From positions 33,480,001-33,544,000 of the forward strand of contig OZ020244.1 of NCBI GenBank assembly GCA_963971285.1: a stretch of 64,000 bases of DNA, written 5' to 3'. Positions within the stretch are counted from its first letter, which is position 1; the number at the start of each line of letters is the position of its first letter. This DNA is from Astropecten irregularis (taxonomy: Eukaryota > Echinodermata > Asteroidea > Paxillosida > Astropectinidae). Made by a program: the position numbers and the translations under genes. The notes beneath the pieces are model-generated. The model was not told the origin of the DNA and searched no databases. It was given only the letters and a program-made list of their open reading frames with translations. Below are positions 1 to 10,616 of this stretch, one piece after another.

Positions 1-1043
1 GAGTAGAAACCGGTATAATGTGCTTTTATGGAATCTTTTGACTTGATTTCAGGCATTTTGGAGGCGATCCGTTTATTTAGTTTAAATACTGCATTGCTTA
101 GCCGGGGACGTTAGTGCGAAGGATGAAGTAAAAACTCGTCTTAAAAAAAGAGCTCTAACGGCCCAGTAAGCATGGTAAGTGGCACTACGTAACCTCATTT
201 TATTGTTCGTATGACCTAGGATGCCTTGCAGCCCTACGTAGGGTACGATGGGTTATCCTTCTTAACTCGAGTTACGATCGATCGTAGGGCTTCGTGAAGT
301 CGACCCTAGTGTGAATCGCAGAAAAAAAAATTCCATAAAAAAAATATATATGTATCTGGGAGGGGGGGGGGCGGGGCTTGGGGACGTCTGCCGGGCCCTT
401 TGCAGCAGAAAATTGCATGGGTTGAGTGCATTATTGGCCATTCCAAACTTTGCGTGTTGTACCTGTTCATTTGAAATTCGTTTCAAGTGGTACCTTGTTC
501 GTTTGATCACAGGTAAATTTTAGGGCCTAGTTTTGGGGGTCCCCATGGGGTACATGCAAATTGCAAATGGTTCGGCAAATCGAAAAGAAATTGAAAATGG
601 AATGTTTCATCTTTATTTTGCCGTATTGGTCGATTGCCTCGGAAACTTATATGAGTATTTCTAAGTATTTTGTTAATGGGCCTTTTTGCGTGGGAGCTTG
701 TGGGAAATATTTTAGTGGTCTGCACCCACGTACACTGAAAAATACCCCTCACGCCCTTTAACAATGGTCCCATGCACAAACATATGCACAAAGTCAGGGA
801 ACTTGACCGAATGTTACTGGCTATGCCAAACATAATCAATGACCATTTCATGGCACAACTCCTCTTTGTCCGCACAGACCCTACGGGCTTTTTATGAGCG
901 TGACCTGAACCAGTCGTTTGGCATAGTCAGTGAAAAGCGGTCAAGTTTCCAATCTTCGTAGTATGGTTTGTACACGGGCTCATTGCTAAAGCGCGTGAAG
1001 ATTTTTTTCAGAGTGCACGCGCAAATGTATTGAGTCATTCAAC
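1..1043. repeat. Satellite monomer, left part, cut by the retroelement
   Basis: This is the same tandem sequence that fills 10687-50180. Position 1 is in the same register as 10795. The copy runs to CATTCAAC at 1043, where the retroelement begins. The rest of this monomer resumes at 10687 with AATTCTG. Its 1,043 bases plus the 108 bases at 10687-10794 give about 1,151 bp, the normal monomer length. Like the next two copies it carries GATCACAGG where most copies have GATCAAAGG, so it belongs to a local left-side subgroup. Confidence 0.95.
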
Positions 1044-1107
1044 TATCCAAAGCGTGATGACGTAACAGTCGCGTGAAGTCCGTATAATCCTCAGTTTGTT
1101 GTTGGAA
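1044..1107 (+). repeat. Split direct repeat A1 (left terminus of DIRS element)
   Basis: A 64-bp stretch beginning TATCCAAAGCGTGATGACG, identical to A2 at 10391-10454. The left boundary is fixed by comparison with intact satellite monomers. It contains a CRE-like TGACGTAA. Confidence 0.93.
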
Positions 1108-1365
1108 CCCACGCAGCACAGACCGTCTCTGTCCACGCTCCCGAAGCTGTATCAGCCACACCACCGCCGATGTCTTGACGTCGCCACACCAACCCGCTTG
1201 GCCAACTTCTCGATCTCAACCGTCGTGGATGTAGCAGAGCTACGCCGAACTTCCTCTCCGGCCTACCAGCTCAGAAGAACCGGAAGGATGGTTCTCGATC
1301 ACGCTGTCTACAGAGAGAGGCTTAACCAGCGAAATTCGACAGAATTTATGAGGATCAAATAAATA

Positions 1366-1755
1366 GCATGGCGACGGACCGCCATGCAGGTTAAAAATAT
1401 ATAAATATATAAATAAAAAATAGCATAACAACGGACCGTTATGCAGTAAAAGGTAGAAAAACAGAGCAGATAGCGTAACGATGGACTGTTATGCAGTGTG
1501 AAATATGAGAGCAAATAACATAACGACGGGCTGTTATGCAGTAAAAAGGAAAATGAGATCATAAGCATAACGACGGACTGTTATGCAGAAAAAAGAGAGA
1601 GAAAAAATTAAGAGCAAACAGTATATCGTTAGACTGTAGTATACGCAACAAAACAATAACCAAAAAAACAAAAACAAAAAAAAAAACCCACAAAACAAAA
1701 CACAGCGAGATAGGGAAAGAGAGAAAGCAAATACTCATAACCAGGGACTGTTATG
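1366..1755. repeat. Tandem series of about seven small hairpins in the element leader
   Basis: Units start at about 1366, 1423, 1473, 1518, 1565, 1620 and 1736, mostly 45-57 bp apart. Each good unit is a 7-base arm, an 8-base loop close to GACGGACT, and the complementary arm, usually followed by AG. Unit 1 pairs GCATGGC with GCCATGC. Units 2 and 5 pair GCATAAC with GTTATGC. The two arms thus changed together between units. Unit 3 has one G-T wobble, unit 4 loses only the outermost pair, unit 7 keeps six pairs, and unit 6 is degenerate. The spacers are A-rich and unrelated in sequence. The series lies 264 bp inside the left end, upstream of all coding segments. Function is unknown; an RNA structure in the leader transcript or a protein-binding array are both possible. 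Confidence 0.85.
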
Positions 1756-1910
1756 TAGTAAATTAATGGAATTGAGGGCTAATACCGACATCTATGTTCT
1801 GTGGAGAGGGATATACACGTAGGCCCAAATGGTCATGTTTACCGCGGGCCGATCGATGCAGAGGAAAACTTAAAAAACAAACCAAACACCCACTCTCTCA
1901 CCTAAAATAG

Positions 1911-1920
1911 CTATAAAAGG
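1911..1920 (+). promoter_or_regulatory. TATA-like box in the retroelement leader
   Basis: CTATAAAAGG lies about 430 bp upstream of the first open coding-like segment and downstream of the hairpin series. If it is the promoter, the hairpin series would lie upstream of transcription rather than in the RNA. Sequence match only. Confidence 0.4.
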
Positions 1921-2352
1921 GACAACTGCCAATACGTGTTACTGAATATAAAGCATAAGGGGACCTTCTGTTCCAGCATTCTCAGACGACATCGGTTACG
2001 TTACGTTCCCTCTGCTATGGGGGTTCACTTTAATAGTTCATGAGCTCCATCATTGTACAGCAGCTATACTTTAGGTTGGCGATTTCTTTTTTTCGTGGTT
2101 GTACAGAAGACTGGGACTTTTTATTTCAAAAGAATCGAACTATTAAGGCTATTCTTCTGGGTACTTCAACTTTATAAGCGAACTCCTCCCAATGACATTC
2201 TTTGTGACAAAAGCCCTTTGTTGGTAACTGAAGTGTTACGTCAACCGAGCGGGTCCTTGCTCACCTTCCAACCACAAGTTTCATTCGCTTAATTACGTTC
2301 GCTATTGGTGAGCCCTGTTTCTAGCTGTTTGAACAGACCATACCCGGACGCC

Positions 2353-3396
2353 ATGGCTAAAACCTGGTTGAGAGACGGCCACTCCCTCGTTGGAAAAGAT
2401 CTCTTACCGGTAATTATCAGGGTTTCAGACTCTAACTTCAACCCGAAACCGGACGAGTTGGCAAGCTTCTGTAGAAAATACGAGTTGAAATCCTTCTCAA
2501 GGGAGGACTTGGCAAAAGAGATAAAACGTACCTCTGGGTACGATGCAAAAGTGAGTACGATTTTTTAAGCTTCATGGTTAATTATTTTAATCGGTGAGAA
2601 TTAAATAGTAGGCCTAGATCTCTTCTCTTCCTGCTTTCCGGGGCTACCTCAGCTTGGCCCTAGCGGATTAACAATCTACGTGGAGAGCAGGGGTGGAGGG
2701 GTCTACCCTTACACAAAGGTCATTTTTTAAACGTACATGTATATCAGACAAGGAGATTCCGTAATGTAGAACTAAGAAAGGGCATTAATTATTGTGTGAA
2801 CCGACCGAACCGAAAATACATTGTGTCTCATGTGTCTCATGTATATAAGTACCCTTAGGGATATAATTTTCCATATAATGTCCTTTAACAAAGATAACGT
2901 TTGATTCCTGGTTATGTAAGGGTAGACCTCTTCCACGCCCTGCTTCTTGCGTATGTCACTGTCCGAGCTAATATTTCGCCTTAGTGGGTCGATGCCGTCA
3001 TTTTCGTCCCCGGGTCTAATATTACCTGGATAACTCTTTCCAGAACACTTATAGGTCACCCAATGTCTGTCGAATGTGCAAGGTCAAATTTTTAACACAT
3101 CTGTTGGACTCTCCACCGTATAAAGCCGGTAGTTATAGCTCGGAATATTTTTGTACCACATGAAGCTTATTTATGAGTTGATCCTTAATTTATCACGATA
3201 GATTCTACTTCAGATGGCTGGTTTGGAGGAAAACCTGAGAAACCTGCAACTTTTGTCTAACTCAGTCATTCTTCAAGCGAACCTAACTGGTGCCCCCCCG
3301 GGTCAGCCCCTGCCCCCCGGTCCTACGCCTCAAGACAAACCTGGGCCATCCGGCGAAGGGAAGCAACCCAGCCCGATAGAGCGGCGCACGAAAAGA
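2353..3396 (+). other. Two short open segments before the gag-like region, with intron-like edges
   Basis: An ATG at 2353 opens a short frame that runs to a GTGAGT donor-like site at 2551. A second open stretch begins at ATG 3214 directly after a pyrimidine-CAG acceptor-like site and runs to a GTAGGT donor-like site at 3397; it is Pro/Gly-rich in its second half. Spliceosomal introns are, as I recall, known in some DIRS-like elements, so these may be leading exons. I recognise no domain. The segment 2551-3213 between them contains an imperfect inverted repeat (around 2688-2716 against 2915-2945) and no coding signal that I can see. Confidence 0.4.
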
Positions 3397-3832
3397 GTAG
3401 GTTATTTCCTGAACATGGTACTACCTATTCGAAATTGCTCACAGATTTTCGGTTATAGGGCTCACAGCTTTCTGGGTTGAAGATGGGCTGATAGAAATAT
3501 TTTCGCCGTTCATGCTGGATTAGACAAAGTGTGAGGGCTGCTAATTCTGACATAACTTAAAAGCGGAAGTGCATGGTAGTATAATTTATGCATACACCCA
3601 AACTTCTATCTTATGTTGTAAAGAGTCGTCGGGCTCTCTGTCTACCTTCTTCAGCTCACTCATTAAAATACAAAGAAAAGAAGTCGAAGTTATCATAAGC
3701 TGTATACGATTTACAACAAATTTGTGTAAACCGGGTTTTATCGCGACGTACCCCAAATTCTGTGTTCATCATACTCCAGGTTGCTTTTGTATCATCAAGT
3801 TACCCATTCATGTGTGTCTTTGTTGAATCCAG
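3397..3832 (+). other. Non-coding intervening segment of the retroelement
   Basis: Bounded on the left by a GTAGGT donor-like site and on the right by an ATCCAG acceptor-like site just before the gag-like frame. I see no coding content. An 18-base word at about 3520, GATTAGACAAAGTGTGAG, recurs at about 63698 in a MITE inside a TUBGCP6 intron, so part of this segment may derive from a dispersed host repeat. Confidence 0.4.
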
Positions 3833-4495
3833 AACATTCAAGAGGCAACGCCCGAGACACCCGAACCAGTGACTAAGAAAGGGAAATCGACTAAGGTAGT
3901 CGCCGGTACCGTGGGCGACCGCATCGAGACGCTCGAGGAAGAAGTTGAAAGCATGAAAAAGATGCAAGAAAAAGCCAACGTCCAACTAGCTCTCTCCCAG
4001 GTGAGAACACTGGCGTCGCGCCCCTCCTCCTCAAACGCCGTCCTAATAGCAGCTCTGGAGACACTTCACGACGCAGCCACTGTTTCTAATCATGATCAAA
4101 AGGACGCCTATAAATTCGCTCTAAAAGCCTGTAGAGAGAATGAGGGCTCGGGGCAACTACACGGTCTTATTATTAAACTTCTTGGTACAGAGGAGGCTAA
4201 AAAAACCCAAGTAGCACTCGAGGCCTGGAAAAAATCGCAAAAGACAAATCCCCAGGTTTCTAGCAGGGATAACCTCGACGATAGACCCTCCTATCGTCCC
4301 CCACAACAATGGGGAGGTTACTGGTCTCCATTCATGCAACCCCGTTACAATAGAGGTAGAGGCAGAAGTTATAGGGCTAACCGATACCCCCAGAACCCCA
4401 GGTTATGCTTTGTGTGCAGAAGCCCGGACCACTTCGCGGCTTCCTGCCCACATGTTCCAGGGATCGGCGATCCAAAGGTCGTAAAAAAAGAATAG
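3833..4495 (+). CDS. Gag-like protein with zinc knuckle (DIRS element)
   Basis: An open frame ends with TAG at 4493-4495; its left edge is an acceptor-like site at 3831-3832. The product is charged, with a short Glu/Lys-rich helix-prone stretch near the start (LEEEVESMKKMQEK), an Arg/Tyr/Gly-rich segment, and a C-terminal CX2CX4HX4C zinc knuckle (C-FV-C then H and C, around 4406-4447). This arrangement fits the nucleocapsid end of a retroelement Gag. No ATG opens the segment, which suits an internal exon. It lies directly upstream of the RT region. Confidence 0.7.
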   Translation, partial: NIQEATPETPEPVTKKGKSTKVVAGTVGDRIETLEEEVESMKKMQEKANVQLALSQVRTLASRPSSSNAVLIAALETLHDAATVSNHDQKDAYKFALKACRENEGSGQLHGLIIKLLGTEEAKKTQVALEAWKKSQKTNPQVSSRDNLDDRPSYRPPQQWGGYWSPFMQPRYNRGRGRSYRANRYPQNPRLCFVCRSPDHFAASCPHVPGIGDPKVVKKE

Positions 4496-4728
4496 GTTTC
4501 GGCCGCTTAGTCCGGTTTGTTATCCACTCAGATGCTAATCCCCCACTGAATTAACTTGTATTCTATTTACGACTGGGTTGCTAATCTTTTCATATTAATT
4601 GTTTTTTGTATTATCGGATATTTTCATTGTTGTTCACGGTTCCAGAATCCCAAATTCTACCACACAGCCCCAGTCCTTCTCTCAGTTTTCACGGTTCAAT
4701 GCGCCATCATTTAAAACTATTTTTTCAG

Positions 4729-7700
4729 GAATGCAAGATACCATTGTGGGAATTAGAGTCATCCTTTGACCCGTCAAGAGCACTTTCGGAGAAAGCCACT
4801 CCAAACCTAGTTAACCTCAAAGGGCAGATTTTGAAAACGCGGGGTCCTACCCTCGCCAGCATCTGGAACACAGACATGAACACAAACTGGGAACTATTAT
4901 TGGAAGAGCTAGTTTTGAGAGATAGCTCAAGCTTCGTAACAGGTCAGTTACACTCCGAAATAAGCAACTGGAACTGGTTACTCCATCAGGTGAACAATGA
5001 ACACTCCCTTCAGGTCAGGGATTGGATTTCTAACAAAGTAAACTTATTTGATTTCCTTTGCCCATTCAAAGGGGTTTGGCACGGCAAATACATCGACTCT
5101 AATTCCCCCCCTCCCATGAGAATGAATAATTATAACAATTGCCAGCCCCACGCAGAAGAAGTTGCCAGACATCTAGAAGAGGGCATTAGAAATGGTTCCT
5201 TAGATTTACTGGGAAGGGTCGGTGATTGCAATCCCCCTCACCTAGTGATGCCACTTGTAATGGTAAAAGGTTCAAGGAAATCTAGGTTATGTCATGATGA
5301 GAGATTCTTGAATATTTTCATCAAGGACCTTCCTTTCTCATTGACCGGTTTATCTGTCATCCCCTCCCTTTTGGAACCCGGGGACCTTATGGCGTCTTCG
5401 GACGAGAAATCCGCCTATTTGGGAGTACAACTAACAGATGAATCCAAACCTTTCTTTGGCCTCCAATTCGGGGGATGGTACATGTGTTATACAGTCGACT
5501 CCCGTTACTACGAGCTCGGAAATAACGACAACCCGGATTTAGCGAGCATATTTCCCCAGTCCCGATCAATTTGTGCACATTACTATGGGGAAATATTTGG
5601 TTATTACGAGCACGGGCATTACGAGATTCCGGGTATAACGACGACTTTGGCTAACCAAATGCGAGCAAAAACATTGTTCTCAATCCATTTACAACGACAT
5701 CTTTTCAAACCTTTTGTCGGCGATCTTTCAAGTTCCAATTCTGGCGACGTAGCTTCACGAGTGTGCCGATCTTAAATATATTCAATGGGATGGCGTGAAT
5801 TAGCGAACGCAGAGCCATGCATGTCAAGTCTCTAATCCCCCCGCTGCGGTTTTCTCAGCCGGACTAGGTTCATGACTGCGGCACCATGCCGCTGAGCTGA
5901 GTAGGCATTGTAAACGGACAATGGGGATAATCAGCGTAACTTAGCTTTGTAAGAAGAGATTTAAAAAGCATTGCTGCTGGAACATCAGCCAGCGGTGGGG
6001 TGTAATTGCTCCAAATTGTCGACCGTTGTGGTTATTAAAAATATATTTCAAAAATCGCACCCTGTCTTTTGAAAAAGGGTGATCGATAAAATGTTCAGCG
6101 GACGTCGCACGGTAGGCCTACGGGTCATCTGCGGTTGTCTGGGGGATCGCGGACATCTTTAACGCCGATGAAACTGATCTGTTTTATCGCCTGACCTCCG
6201 CTAAAACCATGGCTTGTAATTGGGAGAGCAGTGCCATGCTGGTAAAAAAACGGTTTAATAAATAATTGAACTATCCCACAGAAATTATGTGACGCCAAAA
6301 ATAATAATAAGTAATCAGAAGCGTAAAACATAATATTCCCCTTTTTAATGTAATATTATAGCGCCCTCTCTTGACTTATTATAACAAATTAAAACCGGAA
6401 GCGAAGTCACTCGGCACGATTTGTGCGAGTGACATACTTACGTACGTCCGTGATTTTTCACAGCGATTCTTCACATCAGTTGATGCCGTCTACTTCCGAC
6501 TCAGGTCGTCAATTATTATACTCTTGAAGCAGTATCATTTATTTCATTTATTCATCATCATATACATGTACGTTAATGACATATACAAACATAAAATCAT
6601 GCATTTTGTTCGTGTTTTCATGAGTTCCCACGTGCGTTACACAATTACAAGACGCACGTGTAAATATAGCACGTAACTTGGGCGCAACAAAATGGCGGAA
6701 AAATGCGCTCCGGTTGTAACGAGGTTCCGGTTACAACGACAAAATTGTGAAAGTCCGACGGACCTCGTAATAACGGGAGTCGACTGTACCTGTTTACCCT
6801 TTGGCTGGTCAGCAAGCCCATTCATTTACCAGACAATAGGTATGCAAGTCACAAGCCTTCTCAGGTTGAAAGGCATCATTACATGTCAATACTTGGATGA
6901 TAGATTTCTGGGCCCGATGTTAACTAACAACTCTGATAAAGCTCAAAAAACAGGTTTAGCTATCTACTTCAATGCCGCTACCCTCTCATCTCTTGGTTTC
7001 ACCATGGCAAAGCAAAAGTCTTATTGGCACCCAAAACCAGTTTTGAAATACCTCGGCTTTCTTGTCCATTCGGATAGCAGATGTTTTGAAATTCCACCAG
7101 ATAAAAAGGAAAGGTTCAAGTCCCTCAGAGAAGAGATCCTGGGTCAAGAACGCGTCCACATTAAGAACCTGCAAAAGCTCATGGGCAAATGCATTTCATT
7201 CACTCTATGTCTCCCCGCCGCGAAACTGTATATTAGAGCGATGGCTAGAGCGATAGGTCGGGCCAGCAAGAACAACCCGCTTATTCAAATAACCGGAGAC
7301 CTAAAAGCAGAGATACTGTTTTGGCGCTTTCTTGACGAATTTACGGACTGGGTAAAATGGCGAGAAGAAAGACATGTTGAATTGAGTATGTCCACCGATG
7401 CCAGTGGTTACGCATGGTCGGCTGTAATCCATGGGGAAGAAACCATACGTGATTTTTGGCCGCCGAGCGACAATAGACCCATTCATTTGAAGGAAGCCCA
7501 CGCAATCTCCAACGCATTAGAATCAGTTCCTGATAAAGTGAGAAATAGAAGAGTGGACATCAAGGTTGACAATCAGGCCGTAGTAAAATCATGGGAAAAC
7601 CAAGGGGGAAAGGACCCAGAGCTAGTAAGATCTATGAAGCAATTGTTCCAAACGGTAACAAATCTGAACTGTGATGTCAAGCTGTCCTACGTTCCCTCTG

Positions 7701-8203
7701 ATCAAAACCTAGCAGACGCTCCATCGCGCCACCTGACACGCAACGATGCATGTTTATCTCAGCGTACCTGGCGCATCTTGGAAGAAAAGTACGGCCCACA
7801 CTCTTTCGACTTAATGGCCCTTGATTCGAATGTGATGCTAGACACGAGCGGCGCCCCTCTCCCACACTTTTCACCTTGGCCGCTCCCAGGGTCACATGGG
7901 GTCAATGTCCTTGCACAGAAATTATCATCGAAACAGAACTATTACTGTTTCCCCCCATTCGCGTTGATCCAGGCGCTCCTATCATTCTTCATAAACGAGT
8001 GTCCAAGACCCTTAGCAGTCACTCTGGTTATTCCGAAACTTTCCCAACCCCCGGCTTGGTGGCCCCTATTACTGTCAAAATCAGAAATGTCACCCCTGGG
8101 GAAAGTAGGAGACCCGGATATTATTAAAGTTCCATCAAAGGCAGGCTATGTAGCAAAGCCACTGGCCCATAACATGTATGCTTCAAGATTAATCCTTCGT
8201 TAA
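4729..8203 (+). pseudogene. Reverse transcriptase / RNase H region of the DIRS element, interrupted by a DNA transposon
   Basis: The upstream part (from 4729, after a TTTTTTCAG acceptor-like site) has typical N-terminal RT features of DIRS elements. The downstream part, after the inserted transposon at 5492-6786, contains LPFG, the YLDD catalytic box (about 6890-6901) and RNase H motifs (STDAS, a Glu in KEAHA, a DN pair in VDNQA and DAPSR). It ends with the conserved module that follows RNase H in DIRS-type polyproteins (FDLMALDS, FPPFALIQ). The region is broken by the one insertion. Fossil; no intact product is expected from this copy. Confidence 0.85.
5492..6786. mobile_element. pogo/Tigger-like (Tc1/mariner) non-autonomous DNA transposon inserted in the RT region
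   Basis: The ends are CAGTCGACTCCCGTTACTAC at 5492 and the complement of CAGTCGACTCCCGTTATTAC ending at 6786, flanked on both sides by TA (5490-5491, 6787-6788). CAGT termini, a TTAnTACGA-type arm and a TA duplication are characteristic of pogo/Tigger elements. Subterminal motifs resembling GTAACGAGGTTCCGG recur inside both ends, at about 5625 and 6715, as expected of transposase-binding sites. There is no open transposase frame in the 1,295 bp, so it is non-autonomous. It must be younger than the retroelement that it interrupts. Confidence 0.88.
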
Positions 8204-8243
8204 AGTTTCGTAACTAGCAGACTCGTCTCTCCTTCTTTTGCAG

Positions 8244-9428
8244 GAGAAAGAGGCTCTGAACACCCCCGACTTCTTTGGGCTCCAGTCAAGGGTAGATTCT
8301 CTCATGGCCGCCCATAGGAACTCAATCTACCAATCGAGAAAATCAGATTTAAACTGCGAACTCAATCTCTTCTTAAGCCGTCTAGGTAAAAGCATATCCG
8401 ACTCCACGCCCAATGATATCTGCCTATTTCTTGCCCACAAAGACGCCCGGGGAAAAACGCCCGTGCACAACACGAATTGTCCCCATATAGGACAAAAGAA
8501 ACCACCCTGTTCTTGCCCTAGAAGGCTGGCATTCGGCACCGTAGTTTCTAAAACGGCCCAACTGAAAGCAATCTTCCATAGTATGGGAAAACATCATGAC
8601 TGGCTTGGGGACTCCGGTAACCCGGTCTGTTCAGATACAGTCAATGCTTACGTGAAACAAATAAAAACAGAGCAAAGTATTGGTCACACCTCCCAAGCCC
8701 AAGCTAAACCGTTATTCACCTCAAAACTGTCCTTAATTGCACAGTATATAGATAGACACATAGCTGACTCGGAAGACCCAAAATCTCGATTCATCCTTGC
8801 AAGGGACCAAGCTCTATGGAAACTTATGTTTTTTGGAGGTGATCGCGCACACGATTTAGGCCTTATGCTCACTCAGGAAATTCGGATTCTACCTAACCAC
8901 AGTGGTTATGCAATAAAACACACATGGGGGAAGACCCACAGGCTAAATAGCCCAAACGCTTTCTCTATTTACAAGAACCCTGATGAACTCCTTTGTCCCG
9001 TAATTGGTCTTGACACTTATTTGTTGACAGCACAAAAGCTGGGAATAAATCTGTCCACAGGTTACCTGTTCAGACCGGTTATTCAGAACATGGTCCGCGA
9101 TAACCCCCTGGACTACCAGGCTATATACGTAAGACTTAAGTACTACCTGAATAAGCTCGGTATTGATGAGGGAGAAACTCCCCATAGTCTCAGAGGTGGT
9201 TGTGCCATTTCTCTACAAGTCATGAACAATTCGGGTCTATATGGCCTCATGTCCCATGTAGGGTGGTTCTCTGAAAGCTCGACTAAACGTTATGCAAGAA
9301 CCGACAAAATCCAGCAAGCATCCACCCTCGCGAAGGCCATGGCAAGCAATAGTTGGTCATCTGTAGAAGCTAAATACGTTGAAGACTCGGACTTGAACAG
9401 TTTATCCTCTACCCTAGCTGCCCCTTGA
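8244..9428 (+). CDS. Tyrosine recombinase of the DIRS element
   Basis: An open frame of about 394 codons follows a CTTTTGCAG acceptor-like site at 8242-8243 and ends at TGA 9426-9428. The N-terminal third carries a Cys/His cluster (NCPHIG...CSCPRR) seen in DIRS-type recombinases. The C-terminal half has the catalytic set: Arg in GGDRAHD, HSLRGG with the second Arg, HVGW, and the Tyr nucleophile in KRYAR. The enzyme would join circular element DNA to target DNA without duplicating the target, which matches the clean junctions seen here. The length is normal for the family, and the frame looks whole. Confidence 0.88.
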   Translation, partial: EKEALNTPDFFGLQSRVDSLMAAHRNSIYQSRKSDLNCELNLFLSRLGKSISDSTPNDICLFLAHKDARGKTPVHNTNCPHIGQKKPPCSCPRRLAFGTVVSKTAQLKAIFHSMGKHHDWLGDSGNPVCSDTVNAYVKQIKTEQSIGHTSQAQAKPLFTSKLSLIAQYIDRHIADSEDPKSRFILARDQALWKLMFFGGDRAHDLGLMLTQEIRILPNHSGYAIKHTWGKTHRLNSPNAFSIYKNPDELLCPVIGLDTYLLTAQKLGINLSTGYLFRPVIQNMVRDNPLDYQAIYVRLKYYLNKLGIDEGETPHSLRGGCAISLQVMNNSGLYGLMSHVGWFSESSTKRYARTDKIQQASTLAKAMASNSWSSVEAKYVEDSDLNSLSSTLAAP

Positions 9429-10320
9429 CCGTAAAGCACCCTTGGCTCTCCTCCTATTACAAACCTTTCCGACTAATTGTGGAGTTCTCTCCGGTGTTAT
9501 GAATTATATTGTATGTATTATATCTGTATCGAAGCGGAACTGTCATTATAATTAAATTAACAGTCCAAAATTGCATTTAAAACCCCTTGTTTGAAACATT
9601 GTAGAGGGTTTGGCGAATTCTGGTTTAACTTAATCTTCTTTCCTTCAATTCAGAGGGCAATGGAAATCCCTCTTAAATTTACGTTTTGTAATGTTTGTAG
9701 TAATATAATTACCAAAATGTTGTGTCACTGTAACGTCCTGATAATAATTATTATACCCAAAGCTTTGTGTTAAATAGTGTTGTATCAATAAAACGTCCAA
9801 ATATCGTGATATAATAACGAAGTGATAATATCATGTTCAAGATGTCGTGTTACTATGTGCTAAAATAACCAAAATTTAATATTGTGTTGGAATAATGTTG
9901 TAATAATAAATTGTCTAAATTGTCGTGTTGTTATAATATTGTGATAACTTAATAACCGAACTGTTCTGTTACAATAAATCCCTGTTTACAGCATCTACAA
10001 CTGGTTTTCCTTCGTGTCCTTTCACTCACTTAGTCTCTTTGTCGTATCGGGCCCATTTTTTGAGGCAGGGTGTACCCTCAGTATCCCCTGCTGTTCTGAC
10101 TTTGTAATGGACTTCAAAAGGGAAGGGGCTCTCAAAATGCGAATGCCATTCCAGCAGGGAATTCTTTCGGGAACACCCTGTAGAAATGGGGTTGTAAGAG
10201 GTGGGGATGTAAGAAGTGGGAAGTGGGGTTGTAAGAACTGGGGATGTTAGAGCTGGGATTGAAATACTTGGCCATATATCGAATACATTAGACCAGGAGG
10301 TGTCGGGAACGTCGGAGGGA
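9429..10320 (+). other. 3' non-coding region of the DIRS element
   Basis: No coding content. From about 9700 to 9985 it is AT-rich and built of many imperfect repeats of a word near TGTTGTAATAATAA with interspersed AACGTC or TGTCGTG. AATAAA-type poly(A) signals occur around 9787 and 9973. From about 10190 to 10255 there is a purine-rich short tandem repeat. Confidence 0.6.
10190..10255. repeat. Purine-rich short tandem repeat
   Basis: Imperfect units of about 16-18 bp near GGGGTTGTAAGAAGTG and GGGGATGTAAGAAGTG, four or five times, just before the terminal repeat cluster of the DIRS element. Confidence 0.7.
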
Positions 10321-10390
10321 AAGTTAGCCATTTCCCCCAAACCTAAGGACGGACACGCGACCACACCGTGTCAAGCTTTGGATACATTAT
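10321..10390 (+). repeat. Split direct repeat B1
   Basis: A 70-bp stretch beginning AAGTTAGCCATTTCCCCC and ending GGATACATTAT, identical to B2 at 10617-10686. It directly abuts A2, so the B1-A2 junction mimics the joined ends of a circular form. Confidence 0.93.
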
Positions 10391-10454
10391 TATCCAAAGC
10401 GTGATGACGTAACAGTCGCGTGAAGTCCGTATAATCCTCAGTTTGTTGTTGGAA
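10391..10454 (+). repeat. Split direct repeat A2
   Basis: A 64-bp stretch identical to A1 at 1044-1107. It starts at the base after B1. The 162 bp from 10455 to 10616 between A2 and B2 are unique in this window. Confidence 0.93.
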
Positions 10455-10616
10455 GCATCCAGGGCGGAGCTCTATGGGTAAGGCGGCCGGGATGACAGTT
10501 ATTAAACTAATCTAAGAGGGGAGCTCCATTGTTGGAGAGTGGAACGGATAAAGCTCACCCACCCTCCCACCCTATCCAATCACGTTTCGACACTGGTGCA
10601 AGTTGTGCGTTCGTCC

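Noticed and set aside
1044-1107. The 64-bp repeat at both ends read as a long target duplication or LTR
   Set aside because: The second copy is internal, directly after B1, and satellite sequence continues without duplication. This is the split-repeat layout of DIRS elements.
1096-1362. An 88-codon frame in the leader of the retroelement
   Set aside because: No similarity recognised, and it begins inside terminal repeat A1. Treated as leader sequence.
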